DNA of 64,000 nucleotides from Aeromicrobium camelliae. GTDB lineage: Bacteria; Actinomycetota; Actinomycetes; Propionibacteriales; Nocardioidaceae. Shown piece after piece: positions 8,367 through 16,621 of the stretch. The first letter of the stretch is position 1; each line of letters starts with the position of its first letter. The notes under the pieces were generated by a model. That model made no database searches. It saw nothing but the letters and a program-made list of their open reading frames with translations, and had not been told where the DNA came from. The translations under genes and the position numbers were made by a program. The stretch covers positions 62,001 through 126,000 of the forward strand of contig NZ_RQJX01000003.1 in NCBI RefSeq assembly GCF_003850045.1. Direction: 5' to 3'.

Positions 8367-9302
8367 TCAGACCCGGTTGAGTGAACTGATTGCGCCGGCC
8401 ACCTCGCAGCCGAGCGCGACATTGTTGTGATAGAGCGCGATATTGGCGCGCAGGCTCTCGCCCCCCGTGTGGCGCTGAATGTAATCGAGGAGGAAGGGTG
8501 TCGTGCCCTGCCCCCGGACACCGGCCTCCTCCGCGGCCTTCCAGGCCCGGTGGATGACCTCGTCGAGGATCGCCGTGTCCATCTGCTGGTGCTCCGGGAT
8601 GGGATTGCCGACCAAGATCGCCGAGGGCAGTTCGAGTGCGCAGGCGAAGTCGAACATCTGCGCCACCTCGTCGGCCGTCTCGACGCGCGCCGGCACCGCG
8701 AATCCCGAATCCTGCACGTAGAAGCCCGGATACCGGTCCGTCCGGTAGCCGACGATGGGCACACTGTAGGTCTCGAAGCGTTCCAAGGTGGCCCCGATGT
8801 CCAAGATGGCCTTGGCGCCCGAGCTGACCAGCACGATCGGCGTCGTGGCCAGCGCCAGAATGTCGGCCGACTCGTCGAAGGTCGTGGAGGCGCCGTGGTG
8901 CACGCCGCCGAGCCCACCGGTGGAGAAGACCTTGATGCCGGCCCGCTGCGCCAACAGCGCCGTGGCGGCGATCGTCGTGCCCGCGTCCTGCTTCGCGCAC
9001 GCGGTCGTGACCAGCTCTCGGACACTTGCCTTCACGACGTCGTCGGACAAGGAGAGACGCTCGATCTCCTCATCGCTGAGCCCGACCGTCGGCACACCGT
9101 CGACGACCCCGATCGTCGCGGGCACCACTCCCCGCGCGCGGACGTTCTCCTCGGCCTGGCGGGCCGTCTCCAGATTCGTCGGCCGGGGCAGGCCGTGGGT
9201 GAAGATCGTCGACTCCAGCGCGAGGACAGGACGATTCTCGGCGACGGCAGAACGCACCTCGTCAGCGATGCGAATCGGCGAGGAGACCGGAGTGACGACC
9301 AC
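8367..9302 (-). CDS. psuG: Pseudouridine-5'-phosphate glycosidase PsuG
   Basis: 311 residues. PsuG reversibly cleaves the C-C glycosidic bond of pseudouridine 5'-phosphate to uracil and ribose 5-phosphate. Catalytic positions match the E. coli enzyme with an offset of about two: E30 (ALESTIFTHG), K91, D147 (SADIL) and K164 (SGAKAIL), the last being the Schiff-base lysine. GTG at 9302 is chosen because AGAAGGGA lies 7 bp upstream and the protein then begins like known PsuG; a longer reading frame reaches 9350. First gene of the operon with PTS IIBC, the eIF2B-like gene and IIA. No psuK-type PfkB kinase is present in the cluster. Confidence 0.92.
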   Translation of the reverse strand: MVVTPVSSPIRIADEVRSAVAENRPVLALESTIFTHGLPRPTNLETARQAEENVRARGVVPATIGVVDGVPTVGLSDEEIERLSLSDDVVKASVRELVTTACAKQDAGTTIAATALLAQRAGIKVFSTGGLGGVHHGASTTFDESADILALATTPIVLVSSGAKAILDIGATLERFETYSVPIVGYRTDRYPGFYVQDSGFAVPARVETADEVAQMFDFACALELPSAILVGNPIPEHQQMDTAILDEVIHRAWKAAEEAGVRGQGTTPFLLDYIQRHTGGESLRANIALYHNNVALGCEVAGAISSLNRV

Positions 9303-9382
9303 GTGGGATTCCCTTCTGACGTACGGTTCCCCTGATCCTAAGAAGTCCAATCAGCCTCGTATAATGGTCAATTCGCATCGTC

Positions 9383-9399
9383 CATAGCCTTCGGCTATG
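9383..9399. promoter_or_regulatory. Inverted repeat CATAGCC-TTC-GGCTATG
   Basis: Perfect 7-bp arms with a 3-bp centre in the 193-bp gap between divergent psuG and the patatin gene, about 80 bp before the psuG start. The position suits an operator for the psuG-PTS operon. A TATAAT at 9360-9365 lacks a convincing -35 partner on either strand, so I do not call a promoter. Confidence 0.4.
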
Positions 9400-9495
9400 A
9401 GGCGAAGCGGACCGCTCGGCGCAAAGCACGCCTGAGCCACGAGCGAGACGGGCGCGCATCCTGACTCCTTCCGTCGCGGCGTTAGCCTGAAACGT

Positions 9496-10494
9496 ATGAG
9501 CGAAGGACGTCGTGTCGCGCTGTCGCTGGGATCGGGTGGGGCTCGCGGTTACGCCCACATCGGCGTCATCGAGGAGTTGCGCGAGCGCGGCTATGAGATC
9601 GTCACCATCGCGGGCACCTCGATGGGTGCGCTCGTCGGCGGCCTCACCGCGGCGGGCCGCATCGACGACTTCGCCGAGTGGGCGCGCGGACTGCGACAAC
9701 GCGACGTGCTGCGGCTGTTCGACCTGCGGATCTCCGGCCCCGGTGCCATCGCCGCGGAGCGACTCTTCGCGAGGATGGCGGAGTTCTTCGAGGGGGCCGC
9801 CATCGAGGACCTGCCCATCCCGTTCACCGCCGTGGCCACCGACCTCGGGTCTCGCCGGGAGGTCTGGTTCCAGCAGGGGCCGCTGCAGGCCGCGGTCCGC
9901 GCATCGATCGCGATCCCGGGCCTGTTCTCGCCGGTGATGATCAACGGCCGACTCCTCGTCGACGGCGGGCTGACCAACCCCGTCCCGCTGGAACCCACCA
10001 CCGCTGTCCCGGCTGACCTCACGCTCGCGGTCTCGTTGCTGGCCCCCCGACACCGCCGCGAGCTCACCTCGCCGGTGCACACGTCCTCCGCCCCTGACCG
10101 AAGCGTCGCGTGGCGTGAGCGACTGGTGCGCACCCTCGCGGCGCTCACCGGCCGAGACTCCGACCCGGTCGATGACGAACAGCACGACCTCGGCGACGAG
10201 GTGGCCGTCGACCCCCACCCGTCGTCGCCGACCGACGCGCTGCCACCCGGGTTGCGCAAGGTCGACGTCACCGCGCTGTCATTCGAGACCATTCAAAGCG
10301 CGCTCGCGCGATACCGCATGGCAGGTCTGCCTGCCGACATCGTCATCGACGTCCCGGTCGACGCCTGCAAGACCCTCGACTTCCATCGCGCCGAGGCCAT
10401 GATCGATCTGGGCCGCTCCCTGGCGGCGGAAGCACTCGATCAGTTCGAGGCACAGCAGCGCGCCCTGCAGCTGGACGAGCCCGAGCCCGCCTAA
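9496..10494 (+). CDS. Patatin-like phospholipase, RssA/NTE type
   Basis: 332-residue serine hydrolase of the patatin family. The glycine-rich oxyanion motif GSGGARGYAH lies at 12-21, the nucleophile elbow GTSMG at 40-44 (Ser42), and the catalytic Asp is in DGG at 156-158, forming the Ser-Asp dyad. The C-terminal third is less conserved, with an acidic segment near 215-245. There is no signal peptide or membrane segment, so a cytoplasmic lipid esterase or phospholipase role is likely. It stands alone, divergent from psuG and convergent with the MDR oxidoreductase. Confidence 0.88.
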   Translation: MSEGRRVALSLGSGGARGYAHIGVIEELRERGYEIVTIAGTSMGALVGGLTAAGRIDDFAEWARGLRQRDVLRLFDLRISGPGAIAAERLFARMAEFFEGAAIEDLPIPFTAVATDLGSRREVWFQQGPLQAAVRASIAIPGLFSPVMINGRLLVDGGLTNPVPLEPTTAVPADLTLAVSLLAPRHRRELTSPVHTSSAPDRSVAWRERLVRTLAALTGRDSDPVDDEQHDLGDEVAVDPHPSSPTDALPPGLRKVDVTALSFETIQSALARYRMAGLPADIVIDVPVDACKTLDFHRAEAMIDLGRSLAAEALDQFEAQQRALQLDEPEPA

Positions 10495-10510
10495 CCTCGG
10501 GGCGCTGCCG

Positions 10511-10596
10511 GTTTCCCACGAGACCGCTCGAATCTGGTCGTGATGACAGGAAGCTTCCTGTCATCACGACAGGTTTTCGACGGTCTCGTGTGAAAC
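10511..10596. repeat. 86-bp imperfect palindrome between convergent genes
   Basis: A perfect 34-bp inner palindrome at 10537-10570 (arm GTCGTGATGACAGGAAG) is flanked by outer arms GTTTCCCACGAGACCG (10511-10526) and CGGTCTCGTGTGAAAC (10581-10596), complementary at 15 of 16 positions and centred on the same point. The 10-bp segments between inner and outer arms pair poorly. It sits between the patatin stop (10494) and the MDR oxidoreductase stop (10632). It may act as a bidirectional terminator, but the size and double-arm structure are unusual and also suit a small non-autonomous mobile element or a protein binding site. Confidence 0.75.
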
Positions 10597-10631
10597 TGTC
10601 GCCGCCACGCGGCCGCGCCGGGTTGATGCGG

Positions 10632-11570
10632 TCAGTCTTCGCTGACGCGGAGGACGACCTTGCCGCCGCCGTGGCCTTCCTGGTTGGCGCGCAGCGCGGC
10701 ACCGGCTTCCTCGAGTCCGTCGAAGACGCGGACGATGTCGATCTGAAGCCGGCCTTCACCAGCGAGGTCGGCGAGCCATTGCAGCTGGGCTCCGTCGGGA
10801 CGCACCCAGACGATCGCGTCCTCGATACGGGGAACGTCGTGCTCGGCGATCGAGGCATAGCGTCCTTCCTCGGCGAGGACCGCCTGACTTGCGTCGTACA
10901 CGCCGCCGACGAAGTCCGCGACGACGTCCACGCCCTCGGGAGCGATCTCGCGGACCCGATCGGCGAGACCATCGCCGTACACGACGGGAGTCACCCCGAA
11001 TTCGCGCAGCCGATCGTGGTGACGCTGTGAGGCGGTGCCGATCACCGTCCGCGCACCCAGGATCCGCGCCAGCTGCACACCCATGCGGCCGACACCGCCC
11101 GCGGCATTGTGCACGAGCACGATGTCCCCGTCGGCCACGGCGAGCCGCTCGCGAAGCGTCCGCGCCGCAGTCTGACCGGCGAGCGGCAGCGCCGCGGCCT
11201 CCTCCCAGCTCATCTCGGCGGGCTTGCGGGCGATGGCACGGACCGGGACGGAGACGAACTCGGCAAACGTCCCCGCCTGCACCCAGTCCTTGCGCGCGTA
11301 GGCCAGCACGTGGTCGCCCACCGCCACCTCGGGGGTGTCCGGCCCCACCGCCCGCACCACCCCCGCGACATCCCAACCGGGGACGACGGGGAACCGGACC
11401 TCCATCAGGGCGTCCAATCCGCCGGCGATCACCTTCCAGTCGACCGGATTGATCGCAGCGGCACGGACCTCGATCAACGCCTCGCCAGGTCCCACCCTCG
11501 GATCGGGCAGCTCCCCGACCCGCAGCACGTCATCGATATCACCGTAAGAGTCATAGAACGCAGCACGCAT
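10632..11570 (-). CDS. NADP-dependent MDR oxidoreductase, quinone reductase-like
   Basis: 312 residues of the zinc-independent medium-chain dehydrogenase/reductase family. It has the N-terminal GroES-like domain (AAINPVDWKVIAGG, then GWDVAGVV) and the nucleotide-binding stretch VLVHNAAGGVGRMGVQLA. The zinc-coordinating Cys and GHE of alcohol dehydrogenases are absent, pointing to an NADPH:quinone or enone reductase. The open frame extends upstream to 11885, but similarity starts at MRAAFYDSYG (11570). It is divergent from an ArsR gene whose putative operator lies in the shared gap, so co-regulation with the SulP genes is possible. Confidence 0.85.
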   Translation of the reverse strand: MRAAFYDSYGDIDDVLRVGELPDPRVGPGEALIEVRAAAINPVDWKVIAGGLDALMEVRFPVVPGWDVAGVVRAVGPDTPEVAVGDHVLAYARKDWVQAGTFAEFVSVPVRAIARKPAEMSWEEAAALPLAGQTAARTLRERLAVADGDIVLVHNAAGGVGRMGVQLARILGARTVIGTASQRHHDRLREFGVTPVVYGDGLADRVREIAPEGVDVVADFVGGVYDASQAVLAEEGRYASIAEHDVPRIEDAIVWVRPDGAQLQWLADLAGEGRLQIDIVRVFDGLEEAGAALRANQEGHGGGKVVLRVSED

Positions 11571-11642
11571 ATTCGTCACAGCGCGCGAGGTCGCCACCGC
11601 ATTCCCGATTCCCGCAGAACTCGTCGACCTCATGACCCGATA

Positions 11643-11664
11643 TGATGAATTGCTCAATCCATCA
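11643..11664. promoter_or_regulatory. Candidate ArsR operator
   Basis: Near-perfect 22-bp palindrome with arms TGATGAATTG and CAATCCATCA around a CT centre (one mismatch), lying 18 bp before the preferred GTG start of the ArsR gene. A TATGAT at 11641-11646 overlaps it and could be a -10 element. ArsR proteins commonly bind A/T-rich palindromes overlapping their own promoter. Confidence 0.5.
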
Positions 11665-11682
11665 TCTTCGTCGAGGACTTCC

Positions 11683-12039
11683 GTGGACAGACACGCCCCG
11701 CTGTACGAGATCAAGGCCAACCTGTTCAAAGCGCTCGCGCACCCCGTCCGCATCCGGGTCCTCGAGCTGCTCACCGCCGAGCCCGCGGGGGAGGTCGCGG
11801 TCAGCGAACTGCTCACCGCGACCGACCTGGAGGCCTCCCACCTGTCGCAGCATCTCTCGGTCCTGCGGCGCCATCGCGTCGTCACTTCCCGACGAGCCGG
11901 CAGCAGCGTGCTCTACCGTCCCGCGCACCCGCGAATCGTCGACCTGCTGCTGGTCGCCCGCGAGTTCCTCCACGACACCATCGACGCGACGCAGCGCCAG
12001 CGCGATGAGCTGACCGAGCTGCCGGCGCTCCGCGCATGA
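11683..12039 (+). CDS. ArsR-family transcriptional regulator
   Basis: 118-residue winged-helix regulator: KALAHPVRIRVLELL, then SELLTATDLEASHLSQHL as the HTH and a beta-wing. I start at the GTG at 11683 because GAGG lies 6 bp upstream; an in-frame ATG at 11632 would place the palindromic operator inside the gene. There is no Cys-rich metal-binding motif, so an effector other than thiol-bound arsenite is likely. Its stop overlaps the SulP start (ATGA), making a two-gene operon in which ArsR presumably controls the transporter. Confidence 0.88.
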   Translation: MDRHAPLYEIKANLFKALAHPVRIRVLELLTAEPAGEVAVSELLTATDLEASHLSQHLSVLRRHRVVTSRRAGSSVLYRPAHPRIVDLLLVAREFLHDTIDATQRQRDELTELPALRA

Positions 12040-13652
12040 GGAGCCTGCTGCCCTCACTCACCGACCTGCGCCCGGTCCGCCACTCGTGGAAGACCGACAT
12101 CGTCGCGGGCGTCACCGTCGGCATCGTCGCGCTGCCGCTTGCCCTGGCCTTCGGCGCCTCCGCCGGTCTAGGCCCGGCGGCCGGCCTGGTCACCGCGATC
12201 GTCGCCGGCTTCCTCGCGGCCGTCTTCGGCGGATCGAACGTCCAGGTGTCGGGACCGACCGGGGCGATGGTCGTCGTGCTCGCGCCGGTGGTCGCGAGCC
12301 ATGGGACGGGCGCGGTGACCGTGGTCGCCATCCTCGGCGGACTCCTCGTGGTCGCCGGCGGGATCCTGCGCCTCGGCCGGTTCATCGCCATGGTCCCCTG
12401 GCCGGTCATCGAGGGCTTCACCTTCGGGATCGCCATCGTCATCGCACTCCAGCAGGTACCCGCCCTGCTCGGCGTCCACGACCTGGAGGGCACGACGACG
12501 TTGAACGTCGCCTGGAACGCCGTGGAGCGCTCCACGTGGGATCAGGCCTCCATCACCCTGCTCGTCGCCGGACTCGTGGCCGCCGTGATGGTCCTGATCC
12601 AGTGGCGCGCCCCCCGGCTGCCCGCTTCGCTGATCGCCATCGCGGCGGTCACGCTGCTGACCGAGTTCGCCGACCTCGCAGCGCCCCGCATCGGGGCGCT
12701 GCCCGGCACTCTGCCGCTGCCGTCGCTACCGGAGATCGACGCTGCGACTCTTCGCGAACTCCTCGGGCCGGCCGTCGCGGTGGCGCTCCTCGCGGCGATC
12801 GAGTCACTGCTCTCGGCCAAGGTCGCCGCCGGCCTCGCCGACACCGGCGAGCTCAACCCCGACCGAGAGCTCGTCGGCCAGGGCATCGCGTCGATCGGCT
12901 CGGGGCTGTTCGGCGGGATGCCCGCGACCGGCGCGATCGCGCGTACCGCCGTCAACGTCACCGCCGGAGCCCGCAGCCGCCTTGCCGCCGCCGTGCACGC
13001 CCTCGTCCTGCTGCTGATCGTCACCACTGCATCGGGTCTGGTGGGCAGGATCCCGCTCGCCGCGCTCGCCGGGGTGCTGCTGGTGGTCTGCGCCCGGATG
13101 GTGGACCGCGAGGCCGCGATCATGCTCGCCCGGGTGAGCCGCTCGGGCCTGCTCGTCTTCGCCATCACCGCGATCGTCACCGTGGTCTTCGACCTCATCG
13201 TGGCCATCCAGATCGGCATCGCGATCGCGGCCGTGCTCGTGCTGCGTTCGCTGGCCTCGACGACGCGCGCCGAGCGCGAACCCCTGCCCGGGGATCCCGA
13301 GCCCGGCGACGAACGCATCGCTCTGTTCCGGCTCGACGGTTCAGCGTTTTTCGGTGCCGCCGACAAGCTCGCCGACCAGATCGCGGCCGCCCGCGACATC
13401 GACGTGGTGATCCTGCGCATGTCGCACCTGACGATGCTCGACACCACGGGCGCACGGCGGCTCGCCGAGCTCATCACCACGCTCGAGCGCCGTGGCGTGA
13501 CGGTTATCGTCAAGGGCCTGCAGGAACGCCACCGCAGCCTGGCATCGGGGATCGGCGTGCTTGATGCGTTGCGCGACCGGGCCCACGCGGTCGACGATCT
13601 CGCGACGGCGATCGAGCACGCCCGCTCGCACGTGCGTCGTCGGGTGCTCTGA
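12036..13652 (+). CDS. SulP-family anion permease with STAS domain
   Basis: 538 residues. The N-terminal two-thirds forms the SulP membrane domain (signature ALPLALAFGASAGLGPAAGL near 30-50, with roughly 10-14 membrane segments). A cytoplasmic STAS domain follows from about residue 425, with IALFRLDGSAFFGAADKL and HLTMLDTTGARRL. Family members move sulfate, bicarbonate or dicarboxylates; the sequence does not decide which. It overlaps the upstream ArsR gene by 4 bp. An inverted repeat starting inside the last codons probably forms the terminator. Confidence 0.92.
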   Translation: MRSLLPSLTDLRPVRHSWKTDIVAGVTVGIVALPLALAFGASAGLGPAAGLVTAIVAGFLAAVFGGSNVQVSGPTGAMVVVLAPVVASHGTGAVTVVAILGGLLVVAGGILRLGRFIAMVPWPVIEGFTFGIAIVIALQQVPALLGVHDLEGTTTLNVAWNAVERSTWDQASITLLVAGLVAAVMVLIQWRAPRLPASLIAIAAVTLLTEFADLAAPRIGALPGTLPLPSLPEIDAATLRELLGPAVAVALLAAIESLLSAKVAAGLADTGELNPDRELVGQGIASIGSGLFGGMPATGAIARTAVNVTAGARSRLAAAVHALVLLLIVTTASGLVGRIPLAALAGVLLVVCARMVDREAAIMLARVSRSGLLVFAITAIVTVVFDLIVAIQIGIAIAAVLVLRSLASTTRAEREPLPGDPEPGDERIALFRLDGSAFFGAADKLADQIAAARDIDVVILRMSHLTMLDTTGARRLAELITTLERRGVTVIVKGLQERHRSLASGIGVLDALRDRAHAVDDLATAIEHARSHVRRRVL

Positions 13653-13685
13653 CCACGAGCGAACGGGGCAGGGCACCCGACGACG
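13635..13685. terminator. Hairpin between convergent SulP and PTS IIA genes
   Basis: Perfect 13-bp arms CGTCGTCGGGTGC (13635-13647) and GCACCCGACGACG (13673-13685) with a 25-nt loop. It overlaps the SulP 3' end and ends 6 bp before the IIA stop. There is no T-run, so a stem-only bidirectional terminator is the likeliest reading. Confidence 0.5.
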
Positions 13686-13690
13686 CGAAC

Positions 13691-14128
13691 TCAGCCCAGC
13701 TTGGCGTTCAGTGCTGAGTGGACCTCGTCGCGGCTCCCGGTCGCGAGGATGCGGCGCAGTTCCTCGTCGATCAAGGCGCGCGAGACTTGAGCGAGCAGGG
13801 TCAGATGCGTCGTCCCGGCCTCCGCCTCGGGCACCAGCATCACGAGCGTGACCGTCACCTCCTGGCCAGACCAGTCGACGGGCTGGTCGAAGCGTCGCAC
13901 CAGCAGCGCGGCCTGCTCGACCGCGGCGTGCTTGGTGTGCGGGATGGCGATGCCGTCCATCAGCGCGGTCGACATCTCCTCCTCGCGCGCCTTGAGCCCG
14001 GCCACCACGCCGTCGACGTCGGCCGCGTACCCGAGCTCCACGGCGAACTCCGCGATCGAGCTCAGCGCCTCGTCCTTCGTCGCCGGCGCTCCGCCGAAAC
14101 GGACGTTCTCCTGGGTGAAGATCTCCAT
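13691..14128 (-). CDS. PTS EIIA component, fructose family
   Basis: 145-residue phosphocarrier of the mannitol/fructose (FruA-IIA, NtrN) type. The phosphorylatable histidine is H64 in IAIPHTKHAAV. It accepts phosphate from HPr and passes it to the FruA IIB cysteine. The open frame runs further upstream, but homology starts at MEIFTQENVR with ATG at 14128, 23 bp after the fruA stop. In many bacteria IIA is fused to IIBC; here it is a separate last gene of the fruR-fruK-fruA-IIA operon. Confidence 0.92.
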   Translation of the reverse strand: MEIFTQENVRFGGAPATKDEALSSIAEFAVELGYAADVDGVVAGLKAREEEMSTALMDGIAIPHTKHAAVEQAALLVRRFDQPVDWSGQEVTVTLVMLVPEAEAGTTHLTLLAQVSRALIDEELRRILATGSRDEVHSALNAKLG

Positions 14129-14151
14129 GATTGCTCCTTCAGTCCTCGCAA

Positions 14152-15624
14152 TCACGCCACGGGGACGGGAGCGGCCGCGGTCGCGGTCGCGGCCTTCTTC
14201 ACTCGGGATACCCGGTACGCGCCGTACACGACACCGGCCACGAGCGAACCGATGGCGATCGCGGCGATCCAGCCGAACGGGTTGCCCACGATCGGCAGCA
14301 CGAGGAAGCCGCCGTGCGGGGCCGGGGAGGTGACGCCCCACAGCAGCGTGAGGATCGCGGCGATCGAGCTGCCCAGCATGAGGATCGGGATGACGACGAG
14401 CGGGTTGCGCGCCGCGAACGGGATCGCGCCCTCGGTGATGTGGGTGGCGCCGAGCGCGTAGTTCACGTAGCCGGCGCGACGCTCACCGGGCTCGAAGCCC
14501 TTCGGGAACAGCGTGACGGCGATGGCGGTGATCATCGGCGGCGCGATGCACGCGGCCGACACGGCGGCCATGAACTCGAGGTTGCCCTCACCGAGCAGCG
14601 CCACGCCGGTGACGTAGGCGGCCTTGTTGACCGGGCCGCCCATGTCGAAGGCGCACATGATGCCGAGGATGAGTCCGAGCACGATCGGGTTGGCGTTCTG
14701 GAAGCCGGTGAGGAACTCCTCCAGCGAGCTGGAGATGCTCGACATCGGCGAGGAGATCACGTACGTGATGCCGCCGAAGATGAGCGTGCCGAGCACCGGC
14801 ATCAGGAAGATCGCCTTGAGGCCGACGAGCGACTTCGGCATCTTCTCGAAGAGCTTGCCCAGCAGCAGCATGCCGTAGCCGGCGAGGAAGCCGGTGACGA
14901 TGCCGCCGAGGAAGCCGGTGCCCATGTTCGAGGCGAGCAGACCGGTGATCAGGCCGACGGTCAGACCCGGACGCGACGAGATGGAGTAGGCGATGAACGC
15001 CGACAGCACGGGCACCATCAGGCCGAGGCCGGTGCCGCCGACCTCGTTCAGCATGTGGGCGAACTCGTTGTACTCCTCCGAGCTCGGGTCCGCCGAGTAG
15101 ATGCCGAACAGGAACGAGACGGCGATGAGCACGCCGCCACCGACCACGAACGGCAGCATGTACGAGACGCCGTTCATGAGGTGCTTGTAGATCGCGCGGC
15201 CGGTCTTGCGCCAGCCGGTGCCCTGCGTCTCGTCGATCGCCTGGACGTTGAGGAAGTCGTTCTCGTCCTCGGTGACGTCCTGCGCCGCGGCGGCCCCCGC
15301 CCGCTCACGGCTCTGCGCCTTCGCCAGCACGCGGTCGATCAGGTCGTCGGCGTGGTGGATGCCTTCCTTGACGCCCACCTCGACGACCGGCTTGCCGGCG
15401 AAGCGCTGAATCTGCACTTCCTTGTCGGCCGCGACGATGACGCCGTCGGCACGCTCGATCTCCTCGGGCGTGAGGCCGTTCTCGAGACCCACCTGTCCGT
15501 GGGTCTCGACGCGGATCTCGATACCGCGCTTCTCAGCGGCCTTCTTGAGGGCCGCTTCCGCCATGTACGTGTGCGCCACTCCCGTGGGGCACCCCGTCGC
15601 TGCGACGATGAACTCGCCAGCCAT
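14152..15624 (-). CDS. fruA: PTS fructose EIIBC component FruA
   Basis: 490-residue fructose permease that imports fructose and phosphorylates it to fructose 1-phosphate. The N-terminal IIB domain carries ATGCPTGVAHTYMAEA with the phospho-cysteine at residue 12. After a linker near 110-130 the IIC domain follows, with about ten membrane segments including AFDMGGPVNKAAY and THITEGAIPFA, typical of fructose-family IIC. ATG at 15624 has AAAGGA 7 bp upstream and is preferred to the ATG at 15630, which abuts that site. It follows fruK by 13 bp. Confidence 0.95.
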   Translation of the reverse strand: MAGEFIVAATGCPTGVAHTYMAEAALKKAAEKRGIEIRVETHGQVGLENGLTPEEIERADGVIVAADKEVQIQRFAGKPVVEVGVKEGIHHADDLIDRVLAKAQSRERAGAAAAQDVTEDENDFLNVQAIDETQGTGWRKTGRAIYKHLMNGVSYMLPFVVGGGVLIAVSFLFGIYSADPSSEEYNEFAHMLNEVGGTGLGLMVPVLSAFIAYSISSRPGLTVGLITGLLASNMGTGFLGGIVTGFLAGYGMLLLGKLFEKMPKSLVGLKAIFLMPVLGTLIFGGITYVISSPMSSISSSLEEFLTGFQNANPIVLGLILGIMCAFDMGGPVNKAAYVTGVALLGEGNLEFMAAVSAACIAPPMITAIAVTLFPKGFEPGERRAGYVNYALGATHITEGAIPFAARNPLVVIPILMLGSSIAAILTLLWGVTSPAPHGGFLVLPIVGNPFGWIAAIAIGSLVAGVVYGAYRVSRVKKAATATAAAPVPVA

Positions 15625-15637
15625 GGTCATTCCTTTC

Positions 15638-16621
15638 TTAGGTGCCGTCCGCGAGGGACATGGACGGCCGGGTGGAGGCCAGCGGAGCCGACGACTCCTC
15701 CAGCGGGAGGTCACGGTCGACGACGTCCGCCACCGTGATCCGAGTAGCGAACTCGGGACGAATCGGGAACAGCGTGGAGTCGTGGGCCACCGCGCTGGAG
15801 GCCCACAGAACGGCGTTGCGCAGCCGTTCGGCGGGGTCGCCGTCGACGGCGACGAACCCCGAGAGCAAGGCGTCCCCGGCGCCCACGGAGTTGACGAACG
15901 GGATGTTCGAACTCGTGGCCACCACGGAGCGTTCGGCGCTGACGTACATCGCGCCGTCGGCACCGAGGCTCGCGAGCACGGCACCGGCCCCGCGGTCGAT
16001 CGCCGCGTGCGCGCCCTCGATGACGTCACCGAACGTGCGGATGTCACGCTGCACCAGTTCGGCCAATTCGTGGACGTTCGGCTTGATGAGCGCCGGGCGC
16101 GCCTGGAGTGCCGTCGCGAGCGCCTCACCGGAGCTGTCGACGATCACGTCCACGTGCTCGCGAAGCCGCTCGACGAGAGCGCGCAGGCGCTCCGGCCCCA
16201 TCGAGGGCGGCAGGCTTCCGCAGATCAGCACGACCTTCGCGTCGCGTCCGACGTCGAGCACGCGCGCGGCGAACTCTTCGAACTGCTCGTCGTCGAGATC
16301 CACCCCGGGCTCGTTGATCTTCGTCGAGTGCCCCGGCGTGATCAGAGTGATGTTCGTGCGGACCTCGCGGCCTGTCTCGACGCGCACGTACGGCAGGCCG
16401 GCGGCCTCGAACGCCTCGTCCATGAACCGGCCGGTCTGCCCGCCGCCGGGGAAGACCGTGGTCGTCGGAACTCCCGCACGATGCAGAGCCCAGGACACGT
16501 TGACGCCCTTGCCCGATGCCTCACGAGTGGACTTGGTCGCCCGATTGACCGCGTCGAAGTCGAACGAGTCGACCGCGACGGTCCAGTCGATCGCGGGTGA
16601 GGGGGTGACGGTGACGATCAT
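15638..16621 (-). CDS. fruK: 1-phosphofructokinase FruK
   Basis: 327-residue PfkB-family kinase converting fructose 1-phosphate, the product of the adjacent PTS, to fructose 1,6-bisphosphate. It starts MIVTVTPSPAIDWTV and shows the substrate region GKGVNVSWAL, KINEPGVDL, and the C-terminal catalytic motif NSVGAGDALLSGF with its Asp. Its start overlaps the fruR stop by ATGA. The class II aldolase gene across the divergent promoter would use its product. Confidence 0.94.
   Translation of the reverse strand: MIVTVTPSPAIDWTVAVDSFDFDAVNRATKSTREASGKGVNVSWALHRAGVPTTTVFPGGGQTGRFMDEAFEAAGLPYVRVETGREVRTNITLITPGHSTKINEPGVDLDDEQFEEFAARVLDVGRDAKVVLICGSLPPSMGPERLRALVERLREHVDVIVDSSGEALATALQARPALIKPNVHELAELVQRDIRTFGDVIEGAHAAIDRGAGAVLASLGADGAMYVSAERSVVATSSNIPFVNSVGAGDALLSGFVAVDGDPAERLRNAVLWASSAVAHDSTLFPIRPEFATRITVADVVDRDLPLEESSAPLASTRPSMSLADGT

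Noticed and set aside
9337..9365. Possible promoter with TATAAT at 9360-9365
   Set aside because: No -35 element at a proper distance on either strand; position alone is not enough.
12086..13564. 492-residue Arg-rich open frame overlapping SulP on the same strand
   Set aside because: Out-of-frame shadow of the SulP gene, which has the family signature and STAS domain.
14131..15738. 535-residue open frame on the plus strand
   Set aside because: Antisense to fruA. Low-complexity, highly charged translation without recognisable motifs.
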